NCBI RefSeq assembly: GCF_000685275.1
Contig: NZ_ARYK01000004.1
Span: 248,001-312,000 of the forward strand
Source of the DNA: Hyphomonas johnsonii MHS-2
Lineage (GTDB): Bacteria > Pseudomonadota > Alphaproteobacteria > Caulobacterales > Hyphomonadaceae
Reading direction: 5' to 3'
DNA: 64,000 nt
The position numbers and the translations under genes were made by a program. The number at the start of each line of letters is the position of its first letter. Positions within the stretch are counted from its first letter, which is position 1. This document shows positions 33,410-42,794 of this stretch, one piece after another. The notes below the pieces were generated by a model that saw nothing but the letters and a program-made list of their open reading frames with translations, had not been told where the DNA came from and ran no database searches.

Positions 33410-35602
33410 TCAGCCCTCGATCGGCTTCTCTTCGGCAAATCCCCGGATTTCCAGCAGCGGCTCGATCGTCGGGTCGGACCCGCGGAAATTGCGGTAGAGT
33501 TCATCAGCCTCGCGCAGGCCGCCCGATTCATACACCCATTTCTTGAGTTTGCCCGCGAGTTCCGGATCGTAGATGTCGCCGGCCTGCTTGAATGCGGCGA
33601 ATCCGTCTGAATCCAGGATGGCGGACCAGAGATAGGCATAATATCCGGCCGAATACCCGCCGGCGAAGATGTGGCTGAAATATTGCGACCGGTAGCGCGG
33701 CTCGATTTCCGGCAGGATGCCGTAATCATCCAGGACCTGCTTTTCGAAGGCGCGTGCATCGGTGATCGCTGCTGCCTCTTCGGGTGACAGCATGTGCCAG
33801 CGCAGGTCCAGCAGGGACGCGGCGATGAATTCCGTCGTCTCGAAACCCTGGTTGAAGGTCGAGGCAGCCTTCATCTTGTCGACGAGCGCCTGCGGGATGA
33901 TTTCGCCGGTCTCGTAGTGGCGGGCATACTGGGCCAGAACTTCGGGCTCGCCGGCCCAGTGTTCCAGCAACTGCGCCGGGAATTCGGTATAGTCGCGCGG
34001 ACCGTCCAGGCCGGAGAAGGTCGAATACTTGATCTTTGTCAGCAGGCCGTGCAGGCCGTGGCCAAACTCGTGGAACAGCGTTTCGACCTCATCATACGCC
34101 ATCAGCGTGGGCTCGCCCTTTGCCGGCGTGATCAGGTTCAGGTTGTTTGACACGATCGGCCGGATGTTCTCCCCGACATTCGATGCTTCGCGGAACGTGC
34201 TCATCCACGCGCCGCCTCGCTTGGAATCGCGCGCATACATGTCCGCCATGAACACGCCGAGATGTTCGCCTGTGGCGAGGTCTTCCACGTCCCAGGACTG
34301 CACGACCGGGTTCCAGGTCTCGACCTCGATCGGCGTGAAGCTGACATTGAACAGTTTCGTGGCAACGTCGAACGCGCCCTGGCGCACGGCACCGAGTTCG
34401 AAATAGGGCTTCAGCACATTGCCGTCGAAAGCGTATTTTTCGGCGCGAACCTTTTCGGCATAGTGCCACCAGTCCTGGCCTTCGAGCTGGAATTCATCAC
34501 CGATCATGGCCTGCATGTCGGCGCGTTCTTCCTTGGCGCGCTCCAGCGCCGGCGTCAGTACACTGACAAGGAAGGCTTCGGCCTGTTCCGGTGTTTTCGC
34601 CATCCGAGTCGCCAGCTGGTAAGCGGCGTGCGACTTGTATCCCATCAGTTCCGCGCGCTTGGCGCGCAATTGCGCGATGCGGATCAGGATCGGGCCATTG
34701 TCGAATTCGCCGGACGAAGCGCGCAGGCGGTAGCCATCGAACATTTTCTGGCGCAGCTCACGGTTCTCGCCCTGCGTCATGAACGTTTCGTAGACTGACC
34801 GGTCGACAGTCAGGACCCACTTGTCTTCGCCGTCAACCTTGATCGCATTCCTGAAATCATCGGACAGGCCGGCCAGCTGGGCCGGGTCCGCCACTTCAAG
34901 CTTGAACGCCTTGGTGGACAGCAACAGGTTGCGCCCGAAATCCGTGGTCAGGCCGGACAGTTCGGCATTGATCTCGGCGACCTGCGCCTTCACGTCCGGT
35001 GCCAGCGCGGCGCCATTGCGCACGAATTCGCGATAGGTGAGTTCCAGCAGCCGTGCGTCCTGTTCGTCGAGGCCGAGCCGGTCGCGCTGGGCATAAACAG
35101 CCTGCACCCGCTTGAAGAGGTCCGGGTTGAAGCTGATTGCGTCGGTTTCGCGCGTCAGCAGCGGATAGATTTCCGATTCAAGGGCGCTCAGCGTGTCATT
35201 CGTGTCGGTATTGGTGATATTGCCGAACGTCAGCATCACCTTGGTCAACGCGCCACCGGCCTGGTCGAGCGCAACGATCGTATTGTCGAATGTCGGTGCG
35301 TCAGGGTTCGATTCGATGGCACTGATTTCGGTGCGCAGTTCGAGCAGGCCCTTCTTGACGGCCGGCAGGTAGTGTTCGTCCTTGATCTGGCTGAAGGGTG
35401 GCACACCGTAGGAGTCGGTCCAGGCAGCGCGGAACGGATTTCCGGCAAGTTCGGCGTCGGTGACGGTAATGTCAGGCAGCGCGGTGCTGGCCGGTTCGGT
35501 CACAGCCGCGGCCTCTGGAGCCGGGTCTGCCTTCTTGCTGCATGCGGAGAGCGACAGGGCGAGCGCAGCGGCGCTGCCGAGCAGGAAATGTTTGGTCGTC
35601 AT
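33410..35602 (-). CDS. M3 family metallopeptidase (peptidyl-dipeptidase Dcp-like), lipoprotein
   Basis: A 730-residue zinc peptidase with motif HEFGH at 511-515, plus EYFAGGYSAGYYAYLW-like C-terminal residues (FSHIFAGGYSAGYYAYLWS) that line the active site. It cuts dipeptides from peptide C-termini. The N-terminus is a lipoprotein signal, ALSLSAC with Cys near 21, so unlike cytosolic E. coli Dcp it should be in the periplasm or on a membrane. Confidence 0.92.
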   Translation of the reverse strand: MTTKHFLLGSAAALALSLSACSKKADPAPEAAAVTEPASTALPDITVTDAELAGNPFRAAWTDSYGVPPFSQIKDEHYLPAVKKGLLELRTEISAIESNPDAPTFDNTIVALDQAGGALTKVMLTFGNITNTDTNDTLSALESEIYPLLTRETDAISFNPDLFKRVQAVYAQRDRLGLDEQDARLLELTYREFVRNGAALAPDVKAQVAEINAELSGLTTDFGRNLLLSTKAFKLEVADPAQLAGLSDDFRNAIKVDGEDKWVLTVDRSVYETFMTQGENRELRQKMFDGYRLRASSGEFDNGPILIRIAQLRAKRAELMGYKSHAAYQLATRMAKTPEQAEAFLVSVLTPALERAKEERADMQAMIGDEFQLEGQDWWHYAEKVRAEKYAFDGNVLKPYFELGAVRQGAFDVATKLFNVSFTPIEVETWNPVVQSWDVEDLATGEHLGVFMADMYARDSKRGGAWMSTFREASNVGENIRPIVSNNLNLITPAKGEPTLMAYDEVETLFHEFGHGLHGLLTKIKYSTFSGLDGPRDYTEFPAQLLEHWAGEPEVLAQYARHYETGEIIPQALVDKMKAASTFNQGFETTEFIAASLLDLRWHMLSPEEAAAITDARAFEKQVLDDYGILPEIEPRYRSQYFSHIFAGGYSAGYYAYLWSAILDSDGFAAFKQAGDIYDPELAGKLKKWVYESGGLREADELYRNFRGSDPTIEPLLEIRGFAEEKPIEG

Positions 35603-35673
35603 GGCGTTCCCTCAAGGTTTAATCGCCCCGTCTATCTTGGATTCGGGGCAAAAACCAGCTTTCAGGGCATGGC

Positions 35674-36612
35674 TCACCGGCAGAGGCGCGCGAGTGTCTC
35701 GTGATATTCCGCGATTGTTTCTTCGAAGATCTGCGCCACCGGCTTTACGTCATGGATGCGTCCGGCGACCTGGCCGGTGAGTGCGATGCCGGCCTCCAGG
35801 TTGCCGCCGAAATAGACATCCTGGGTCCCGGCAAACTCCCCGAAAATGTTCGGGCTGCCTTCGGTTTCCAGACGCGTCGTGCGCTCGGTGCGCAGCGCCC
35901 TCAGCGCGGGGCCGGGGCCTGACCGGTTCAGGAAGACCGTGTCGGTTGCCTCGGCATCGACGATGGCGTCCTTCCAGTTCTGGTGCACAGGGCTCTCGGC
36001 GGACGAGAGAATGCGGGTTCCCATCAGCACGCCTTCCGCGCCGAGCGCAAAGGCCGCCGCCATCGTGCGGCCGTCTGTGATGCCGCCCGCCGCGACGACC
36101 GGCACGTTGACCTGCTCGCACACGAGCGGGATCAGCACCATCGAGGCGACATCCTTCGGGTTCTTGAATCCGCCGCCTTCACCGCCCTCGACGATGAGAC
36201 CGTCGACCCCCGCCTCGATGGCGCGCAAGGCACCCTGCAGGCTGGGCACGACGTGGAAGACCGTGAGTCCCGCCCCCTTCAGCGTGGCTGTATATTTCAT
36301 CGGGTCGCCGGCCGAAGTGGTCACGAACTTGACGCCCTGGTCGATGATGAAGTCGATGATGTTTGGGTCGCGCACGAAGGCCTGCGCGACATTGACGCCA
36401 AAGGGCTTGTCGGTCAGGTCGCGCATCTTGAGGATTTCCTCGCGGACCGCGTCCAGCTCTCCCGACGACGTTTCGATGATCCCCATGCCGCCGGCATTGG
36501 AGACGGCCGAGGAGAGATGCGACCGGGCGATCCAGCCCATTGCGGCCTGGATGATCGGCTTCTCGATCCCCAGCATGTCGGTGATGCGGGTTTTGACGGG
36601 TTTGGCGGCCAT
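35674..36612 (-). CDS. Nitronate monooxygenase family FMN protein
   Basis: A 312-residue TIM-barrel flavoprotein. Marks are KPIIQAAMGWIARSHLSSAV at the N-terminus, then GVKFVTTSAGDP, DGLIVEGGEGGG, VVAAGGITDGRTMAAAFALG and GVLMGTRIL. It would oxidise nitronates such as propionate 3-nitronate, though many homologues have other or unknown substrates (FabK-like). It is divergent from the next oxidoreductase gene. Confidence 0.87.
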   Translation of the reverse strand: MAAKPVKTRITDMLGIEKPIIQAAMGWIARSHLSSAVSNAGGMGIIETSSGELDAVREEILKMRDLTDKPFGVNVAQAFVRDPNIIDFIIDQGVKFVTTSAGDPMKYTATLKGAGLTVFHVVPSLQGALRAIEAGVDGLIVEGGEGGGFKNPKDVASMVLIPLVCEQVNVPVVAAGGITDGRTMAAAFALGAEGVLMGTRILSSAESPVHQNWKDAIVDAEATDTVFLNRSGPGPALRALRTERTTRLETEGSPNIFGEFAGTQDVYFGGNLEAGIALTGQVAGRIHDVKPVAQIFEETIAEYHETLARLCR

Positions 36613-36744
36613 GTGATTTCCTCCCGGGGTTTCCCCTTAAAGAAGGCCGAATGCGGGGGAGGGCAAGGCCTCGCGTTGCGTCAGCGCGTGACTTGCGCGC
36701 AGCGCGCCCTAGAGTGCCGGAAAATTCCGGAGGATCCGACCGCC

Positions 36745-37767
36745 ATGACCCAGATGCAGCAGATCGTGCTCTCGCGCTATTGCGACGGCCCGCCGGTGCC
36801 GGAAGATTTCGCATTGGAGACCGCGCCCCTGCCAGAGCCGAAAGACGGCCAGTTCCGCGTGGCGCACGTCTGGTGTTCGGTCGATCCGGGTACACGGTCG
36901 CGCCTGTCGGGCGGCGATTCCTACGCCATGGCCCTGCCGCTCGGCAAACCGATTGACGGTTTCAGCGTGGGCGTCGTCGATGCCAGCCGGAACGAGATGT
37001 TCCCAGTGGGAACAAAGGTCTTCTGCGCCGGTGGCTGGAAAACCCATTCGATCCAGTCGGGCAGGGGCTTTATCGGTCAGGTGCCGGACGCGCCGGTGCC
37101 GCTCAGCGCCTGGATCGGCGTCCTTGGCGTGCCCGGCCTGACGGCCTGGTTCGGCTTGAAGACCGTCGCGACGTTCAAGGAAGGTGACGCCGTTCTGGTC
37201 ACATCCGCTGCGGGCCCGGTCGGCGCGACAGCCGGACAGCTCGCCAGGTCGTGGGGTGCGTCGAAAGTCGTCGGTATCGCTGGCTCAGATGCGAAATGTG
37301 ATTTCCTGACACGCGAAGCCGGGTTCGATGCCGCGCTCAACTACAAGACCACGCCTGACCTGACTGCGGCGATTGCCGAACAGTTCCCGAAAGGCGTCGA
37401 CGTCCTGTTCGACAATGTCGGCAACGAAATGGTCAACCGTGTCCTGCCGCTGATGGCCATGAATGGCCGCATCTGCATTTCCGGCCAGGTCGCCGACTAT
37501 AACCTGACACCGGAAGAAACGCCGGGCATCGTCAACACCAAGCCCTTCATCACCCACCGTGTGAACATGCGGGGGCTTGTCGTGTTTGATTTCGCCCGCG
37601 AATTTCCCGAAGCGCTGCAGACAATGGCGGGCCTGCTGGCCAGCGGGAAACTGAAAAGCAACGAGGAACGCTTCGACGGCATCGCCGCCATGCCGGAGGC
37701 CTTTTGTGGCCTCTTCCGCGGCGAGAATTTCGGTCGGCGCGTTGTCAAAGTGGGAGCAGAATCATGA
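36745..37767 (+). CDS. NADP-dependent MDR oxidoreductase (leukotriene B4 12-hydroxydehydrogenase / CurA-like)
   Basis: A 340-residue zinc-free reductase. It has the DFALETAPLPEP opening of the family, GVPGLTAWFGL, the nucleotide motif TSAAGPVGATAGQLA, and DVLFDNVGNEMVN. These enzymes reduce activated C=C bonds. The start at 36745 has GGAGGATC upstream. It overlaps the enoyl-CoA hydratase gene by 4 bases, which suggests both act in one lipid or aromatic-acid route. Confidence 0.88.
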   Translation: MTQMQQIVLSRYCDGPPVPEDFALETAPLPEPKDGQFRVAHVWCSVDPGTRSRLSGGDSYAMALPLGKPIDGFSVGVVDASRNEMFPVGTKVFCAGGWKTHSIQSGRGFIGQVPDAPVPLSAWIGVLGVPGLTAWFGLKTVATFKEGDAVLVTSAAGPVGATAGQLARSWGASKVVGIAGSDAKCDFLTREAGFDAALNYKTTPDLTAAIAEQFPKGVDVLFDNVGNEMVNRVLPLMAMNGRICISGQVADYNLTPEETPGIVNTKPFITHRVNMRGLVVFDFAREFPEALQTMAGLLASGKLKSNEERFDGIAAMPEAFCGLFRGENFGRRVVKVGAES

Positions 37768-38576
37768 GTACGCCGTACGACATCACATCTGACAAATGGG
37801 AGCGCTTCACCTTCTCGCGCGACGGCCGCGTCCTGACCGCCGCGATCACGTCAGACCATCCGGTCAATGGCGTCGACGAGCAGATGCACACTGAACTCGC
37901 GCTCGTGTTCAACTGCCTGCAGCGCGACACTGACAGCGACATCATCATCCTGACAGCCAGGGGCCGTGCCTTCTGCGCCGGCGGCGATTTCGACTGGTTC
38001 GAGGAACAGATCAATCATCCCGGACGCTTTCGTGCCATCGCCTGGGACGGCAAGCAGATCGTCACGACCCTGCTCAACATGGAAAAGCCGATCCTCTGCC
38101 GCATGAATGGCGCGGCCGCCGGACTCGGCGCCACGATCGCGCTGCTCTGCGACATCATCATCGCCGACGAAACCGCCAAGATCGGTGACCCGCATGTGAA
38201 GGTCGGCCTTGTGGCCGGCGATGGCGGCGCGCTGATCTGGCCGCAGCTGATCGGTTTCGCCAAGGCCAAGGAATTGCTGATGACCGGCGACCTGCTCACC
38301 GCGAAGGAGGCCGAGCGGCTCGGCCTCATCAACTACGCGGTCCCCGCTGCAGAACTCGACAGCAAGGTTGCCGAACTCGTCGCCAAGCTTCAGGGCAATC
38401 CGAAATGGGCCGTGCGCTGGACCAAGACCACGGCCAACATCCCGTTGCGGGCGCTCGCTGCGCAGCTCATGGATGCCAGTATCGGCTGGGAAAGCGCGTC
38501 GAACTATACCGCTGACCGGCGCGAAGCCGTGGCCGCATTCAAGGAAAAACGCGCGCCCAAGCTGACGGGCGACTGA
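37764..38576 (+). CDS. Enoyl-CoA hydratase/isomerase family protein
   Basis: A 270-residue crotonase-fold protein. Oxyanion-hole segments are GRAFCAGGDFDWF and NGAAAGLGATIALLCD; the catalytic region reads IGDPHVKVGLVAGDGGAL, where Asp or Gly replaces the usual second Glu, so it may be a specialised member. It overlaps the MDR gene upstream and is followed after 1 base by a GNAT gene, making a three-gene operon. Confidence 0.9.
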   Translation: MSTPYDITSDKWERFTFSRDGRVLTAAITSDHPVNGVDEQMHTELALVFNCLQRDTDSDIIILTARGRAFCAGGDFDWFEEQINHPGRFRAIAWDGKQIVTTLLNMEKPILCRMNGAAAGLGATIALLCDIIIADETAKIGDPHVKVGLVAGDGGALIWPQLIGFAKAKELLMTGDLLTAKEAERLGLINYAVPAAELDSKVAELVAKLQGNPKWAVRWTKTTANIPLRALAAQLMDASIGWESASNYTADRREAVAAFKEKRAPKLTGD

Positions 38577-38577
38577 C

Positions 38578-39030
38578 ATGCGTCTACGCCCGCCACGCCA
38601 GGATGAACTCGCAACCCTGTCAGACCTCTGCCTGAGGTCAAAGGCTGTCTGGGACTACCCGCCGGACATGCTGGAATCCTTCCGGACAGAACTGACACTT
38701 ACGGAAGCCGACACAGCGGCGGACATGATCGTCGTCGCGGATGACAGGCGCGGCATTGCTGGTGTCGTCCAGGTGTCGGTCGAGGGCGACACCGCCACAC
38801 TCGAAAAGCTCTTTGTCGAGCCGACGCGCTTCGGTGAGGGCACCGGCCGCATGATGTATGTCTGGGCCTGCCGCATCGCGCAGGGAGCTGGTGCAAGGCA
38901 AATGGCCATTGATGCCGATCCGGGCGCAGTGGCCTTCTACAGGCACATGGGCGCAGAACCGGCCGGCGAAGCTGAATCCGGTTCCATACCGGGCCGCATG
39001 CTGCCCCGCCTCGTGCACCGGGTGGGATAA
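38578..39030 (+). CDS. GNAT family N-acetyltransferase
   Basis: A 150-residue GNAT. The core strand LEKLFVEPTRFGEGTGRMMYVWA contains the acetyl-CoA loop (FGEGTGR in place of Q/RxxGxG/A), and PGAVAFYRHMGAEPAGE is motif B. The substrate is unknown. The ATG lies 1 base after the hydratase stop. Confidence 0.85.
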   Translation: MRLRPPRQDELATLSDLCLRSKAVWDYPPDMLESFRTELTLTEADTAADMIVVADDRRGIAGVVQVSVEGDTATLEKLFVEPTRFGEGTGRMMYVWACRIAQGAGARQMAIDADPGAVAFYRHMGAEPAGEAESGSIPGRMLPRLVHRVG

Positions 39031-39051
39031 GCGGCTGACCCGGGCGACCCG

Positions 39052-39343
39052 TCAGGTCTCTGTGCTGGCGGGCGGGCTGGCAGGCCCAGCCGCGCGGACA
39101 TCATGCAGGCGATCGCCGTCTTCGAGCTGGTCGAGCCCGCCATTGCCCTTCAGCAGGATGTCCGCCAGTCCCGGCGCCTCGTAGATGGTTCGGGTCATGG
39201 CCTGCAAACCTTCGCTCTGCCTGGCTCGCTTGCCGGCTCTGCTGGTTGGCCTGCCGCATCTGGAGGATGAGTGCGATCAGCGACCCGAGAATCGCCACCA
39301 CCGCAACGGTCTGCCCGATGTAGTAGATATCTTCCAGTGACAT
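39052..39343 (-). pseudogene. Frameshifted small membrane protein gene
   Basis: The first frame gives MSLEDIYYIGQTVAVVAILG and one membrane helix followed by MRQANQQSRQASQAE. The sense then moves to the +1 frame near 39205-39212, giving EGLQAMTRTIYEAPGLADIL and LKGNGGLDQLEDGDRLHDV, ending at a stop at 39052. The second part looks like the continuation of a common alphaproteobacterial membrane family, which is usually longer, so the gene seems broken by a one-base insertion and shortened. A sequencing error would explain the shift but not the short end. Confidence 0.6.
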
Positions 39344-39449
39344 CGCGATCCCCTTGCGAAACAGGACGTTGGCAGGCTTTCGAGCTGTCAGGAAAGCCTG
39401 GCAGGCTGCCGCCTACCTTGCGCCCGACAGCTTGCGGCGCTATCTCCCT

Positions 39450-39504
39450 TTCGTGGTGATTTGGCCGGTCGGCTTGCAGCCACGTTAAACAAGTCGCTAA
39501 AAGG
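39450..39504 (+). promoter_or_regulatory. SAM-II riboswitch upstream of metA
   Basis: The conserved SAM-II core is present: CGTGGTGATTTGGCCGGTCG, then GCTTGCAGCCACGTTAAAC and AAGTCGCTAAAAGG. Stem P1 pairs CGTGG (39452-39456) with CCACG (39480-39484). The pseudoknot pairs GGCTTG (39471-39476) with CAAGTC (39490-39495), one G-U. It binds S-adenosylmethionine and should switch off metA. The ATG of metA is 75 bases past the aptamer, farther than usual. Confidence 0.94.
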
Positions 39505-39578
39505 CCGCGCGGACCCGCCAGCAGATTCCTGCACGCCGCCTCCCTTTCCTGCGACGATGAAAGACTGGAGTAATCGCC

Positions 39579-40499
39579 ATGCCGATCAGGATTCCGGATA
39601 CATTGCCCGCCCGCGACGTGCTGGTGCGCGAAGGCGTCTCCGTGATGAGCGAGACAGATGCCATCCGCCAGGACATTCGCCCGCTGCAGATCGGCCTGTT
39701 GAACCTGATGCCGAACAAGATCCGCACCGAGGCCCAGATCGCGCGTCTGATCGGTGCCTCGCCGCTGCAGGTGGAGCTGACGCTCGTCATGGTCGGCGGC
39801 CATACGCCCAAGAACACGCCGGAAGAGCACCTGATCAGCTTCTACCAGAATTGGGAGGAGGTTCGCGACCGCAAGTTCGACGGTTTCATCATCACCGGTG
39901 CGCCGATCGAGACGCTGGACTTCGAGGAGGTCGGCTACTGGTCGGAACTCGTGCAGATTCTCGACTGGACGCGCACCAACGTCCATTCCAGCTTCTTCAT
40001 TTGCTGGGGCGCGATGGCGGCCGCCTGGCACCTGCACGGCGTGCCCAAGCATACCCTGCCGGAAAAAGCGTTCGGCGTGTATCGCCACCACAATCTTGAT
40101 CCCACGTCGCCTTTCCTGTCGGGTTTCTCGGACGATTTCCAGATTCCGGTCAGCCGCTGGACGGAAGTGCGCAGCGAAGACATTGCCAAGGCACCGGCGC
40201 TGAGACTGCTGATGGAATCAGACGTCACTGGTCCGTGCCTCCTGTCGGAACCCGCCCAGCGCAACCTCTATTGCTTCAATCATATCGAATATGATTCGAC
40301 GTCGCTGAAGGAAGAATACGAGCGTGATGTCGCGGCCGGCAAGGCGCCCGCGCCGCCGCACGGCTACTTCCCGAACAATGACACCAGCGCCCAGCCGCTC
40401 AACCGCTGGCGCAGCCATGCCCATCTCCTGTTCGGCAACTGGATCAACCAGGTCTACCAGACGACACCGTTCGACGCTGCGCGTATCGGGGAAGGCTGA
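39579..40499 (+). CDS. metA: Homoserine O-acyltransferase MetA, predicted acetyl-CoA type
   Basis: First step of methionine synthesis: acylates homoserine. The 306 residues include the catalytic Cys142 in [12 protein letters not shown] and the [15 protein letters not shown] segment with the catalytic His and Glu. Residue 111 in [15 protein letters not shown] is Glu; in characterised MetA enzymes Glu here goes with acetyl-CoA and Gly (E. coli) with succinyl-CoA, so O-acetylhomoserine is the expected product. It is controlled by the SAM-II riboswitch upstream. The ATG has CTGGAG 9 bases before it. Confidence 0.95.
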   Translation: MPIRIPDTLPARDVLVREGVSVMSETDAIRQDIRPLQIGLLNLMPNKIRTEAQIARLIGASPLQVELTLVMVGGHTPKNTPEEHLISFYQNWEEVRDRKFDGFIITGAPIETLDFEEVGYWSELVQILDWTRTNVHSSFFICWGAMAAAWHLHGVPKHTLPEKAFGVYRHHNLDPTSPFLSGFSDDFQIPVSRWTEVRSEDIAKAPALRLLMESDVTGPCLLSEPAQRNLYCFNHIEYDSTSLKEEYERDVAAGKAPAPPHGYFPNNDTSAQPLNRWRSHAHLLFGNWINQVYQTTPFDAARIGEG

Positions 40500-40551
40500 C
40501 GCCGCAACGGCATGGCTTTCTCCCGGCCCACAATCGCCCTAGAGTTCGCCA

Positions 40552-41712
40552 ATGACCAGCTTCACCGCCGAACCGCCCCACGTCACCGAACTTCGCCGCC
40601 AGCTGTCACGCTGGGTGAGCGAAAAGATGCCGCGCGAGAAACGCCGGGAATGGGACAAGGCCCATACCTGGGACCGGGACCTGTTCCGGGAACTCGCCGC
40701 AATGGGCCTGATCGGCCTGACCATACCGGAAGAATATGGCGGGCAGGGCGAAGACATTTATGCCGCCGCCGCCGTGATCGAGGAACTCTGCCAGGGCGGC
40801 CCCACCATGGCGGGGCCCTTCATCCATGCCGCCTTCTATGGCGGCCTCAACATTTCCGAAAACGGCTCGAAGGAACAGAAGGAAGCGCTGCTGCCGAAAC
40901 TGGCGCGCGGCGAGATGTTCCTCTGCTATGGCCTGTCCGAACCGAATGTCGGTGGTGACCTGCCGAGCGTCGAGACGCGGGTCGAGCGCGACGGCGACGA
41001 GATTGTCATCAATGGCGCCAAGCGCTGGTGCACCGGCGCCGACTGGTCGGACTACATTTATTGTCTGTGCCGCTCCGGCGGGCCGGAAGACCGTCACGGC
41101 AATCTCACCTTCGTCCTTGTGCCCACAAATGCGCCCGGCGTGTCGATGCAGCCCATCGAGCATGTGAACCTGCGCTACACCGCGTCGATGGATGTCTTCC
41201 TCGATGATGTTCGCCTGCCGGCCAGTGCCATCGTCGGTGGCCCGGACAAATGGAACAAGGGCTGGGACGCTCTCGCGGGCCGCGCCCTCGACGTCGAGAA
41301 GATCGAGATCACGGCTGTTGCCTATGGCATCGCCCGGGCGGCGCTGGAGGAAGCCTGGACCTATGCGCAGGAGCGCACCCAGTTCGGCAAGCCGATCTCC
41401 AAACACCAGGCCATCGCCCACAAGCTCGTCACCGCGCGTACGAAACTCGCCGCTTGCCGCCACATGCTCTATCACGCCGCCTGGCTCGCGAGCGAGCACC
41501 AGCCGTGCAGTGTCGAGACCGCCATGGCCAAGCTCTATGTCGCTGACACCGGCGTCGAGATCGGCCTCGCCTGCCAGCAGGTCATCGGCGCCTATGGGCT
41601 GTCGGATGCCTACGATATCGAGCGCAATGTCCGCGACCTGCTAGGCATGCCCATCGTCGGCGGCTCAAGTGATATCCAGAAGAACAATCTGGCGCGGATG
41701 TTGAGGCTGTAG
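40552..41712 (+). CDS. Acyl-CoA dehydrogenase
   Basis: FAD enzyme of 386 residues forming the alpha-beta double bond of an acyl-CoA. Segments in order are GLIGLTIPEEYGGQGED, FLCYGLSEPNVGGD (FAD/substrate loop), VEKIEITAVAYGIARAALEE, RTQFGKPISKHQAIAHKL and MPIVGGSSDIQKNNLARML. The chain-length preference is not visible. A 54-residue gene follows after 9 bases. Confidence 0.93.
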   Translation: MTSFTAEPPHVTELRRQLSRWVSEKMPREKRREWDKAHTWDRDLFRELAAMGLIGLTIPEEYGGQGEDIYAAAAVIEELCQGGPTMAGPFIHAAFYGGLNISENGSKEQKEALLPKLARGEMFLCYGLSEPNVGGDLPSVETRVERDGDEIVINGAKRWCTGADWSDYIYCLCRSGGPEDRHGNLTFVLVPTNAPGVSMQPIEHVNLRYTASMDVFLDDVRLPASAIVGGPDKWNKGWDALAGRALDVEKIEITAVAYGIARAALEEAWTYAQERTQFGKPISKHQAIAHKLVTARTKLAACRHMLYHAAWLASEHQPCSVETAMAKLYVADTGVEIGLACQQVIGAYGLSDAYDIERNVRDLLGMPIVGGSSDIQKNNLARMLRL

Positions 41713-41721
41713 GGGACAAGT

Positions 41722-41886
41722 ATGATTGGCATCGTTTTATTCGTCTTCGTTGTTGCACTCGTGCTGACGGGCGGGGTGTTTATCGTGCGCGCCGCATGGG
41801 AGGTTCACGTCGTCAGGCGCCGCCGCTGGGAGGAAAAGGAAAGGTGGGAGCTTGAGCAGCTCAGCAGGCGAAAGAATACAGAATGA
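41722..41886 (+). CDS. 54-residue membrane protein coupled to an acyltransferase
   Basis: A small protein with one N-terminal helix (MIGIVLFVFVVALVLTGGVF) and a basic-acidic helical tail (WEVHVVRRRRWEEKERWELE). GGGGACAAGT precedes the ATG. Its stop overlaps the start of the acyltransferase gene (ATGA) so it is probably translated and coupled. I do not recognise a family. Confidence 0.6.
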   Translation: MIGIVLFVFVVALVLTGGVFIVRAAWEVHVVRRRRWEEKERWELEQLSRRKNTE

Positions 41887-42779
41887 CACAGGCGCCGACC
41901 CAGACGTCGCCCGAACTCTCCTACGCGTCCTATTTCGACGATCCGCTGAAGCGGCGCCTCATCGGCGCGGTTGAGCGCCTGTCGGGCCAGCCGAAAATAA
42001 AACAGCTCTACGAGCATTACCGCGATCATCTTGCCCATGACGTGCCCTTCTTCGAGGCCGCCATGCGGCTGCTCGATCTTGACGTGCAATTCTCGGCCTC
42101 CCGCCTTGCCGAGATCCCGCACAGCGGCCCGCTGGTCATCGTGGCGAACCATCCGTTCGGCGTGCTCGACGGTCTCGTCATCTGCTGGCTGGTCGGCCTC
42201 CGCCGCATGGATTTCAAGGTCCTGACCAATTCCGCCCTTGATGGCGTGCCCGAGGCGCGGCCCTATATCCTGCCCGTCGATTTCTCCGGCACGAAGGACG
42301 CGCTTGCCGCCAATGTTGCCATGCGCAAGGCCGCGCTGGAGCATGTGAAAGCCGGCGGCTGTGTCATCGTATTTCCCGGCGGCGGCGTTGCCACCACGCC
42401 GCGCCCGTTCGACCGCACGGCGGTGGATGATGAATGGAAGCCCTTCACCGCCAAGCTGATCACCCATTCCGGCGCCCATGTGACACCGGTCTATTTCGAA
42501 GGCCAGAATTCCCGCCTGTTCCAGCTTGCCAGCCACCTTTCGCTCGAATTGCGCCTCGCGCTCGTCTTCCGTGAAGTGCGCCGCCGCATGGGAACGGCCT
42601 TGCCGGTCGTCATTGGCGAGACGCTGACGCCGGACGCCCTGAAGGATGCCGGCAAGCGCAGGGGCCTGATGGAATTCCTCCGCGCGCAGACCTATGGGCT
42701 TGCCCCGATGGGCCAGACACTGCGATATGATGCAGCAACCCGCCGTTTCATGGCGAGAAAGCCGTTGGTATTCCGCTAG
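41883..42779 (+). CDS. Lysophospholipid acyltransferase family protein
   Basis: A 298-residue acyltransferase. The HX4D motif is NHPFGVLDGL, and the phosphate-binding region is CVIVFPGGGVATTPRPF, which replaces the usual PEGT loop with FPGGG. This variant occurs in acyltransferases linked to ornithine-lipid or hemolysin-type proteins. It has no clear membrane helices, so it may be peripheral. It lies between a small membrane protein gene and a DUF3667 gene in one operon. Confidence 0.84.
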   Translation: MTQAPTQTSPELSYASYFDDPLKRRLIGAVERLSGQPKIKQLYEHYRDHLAHDVPFFEAAMRLLDLDVQFSASRLAEIPHSGPLVIVANHPFGVLDGLVICWLVGLRRMDFKVLTNSALDGVPEARPYILPVDFSGTKDALAANVAMRKAALEHVKAGGCVIVFPGGGVATTPRPFDRTAVDDEWKPFTAKLITHSGAHVTPVYFEGQNSRLFQLASHLSLELRLALVFREVRRRMGTALPVVIGETLTPDALKDAGKRRGLMEFLRAQTYGLAPMGQTLRYDAATRRFMARKPLVFR

Positions 42780-42794
42780 CGCTGGAGCAACCAC

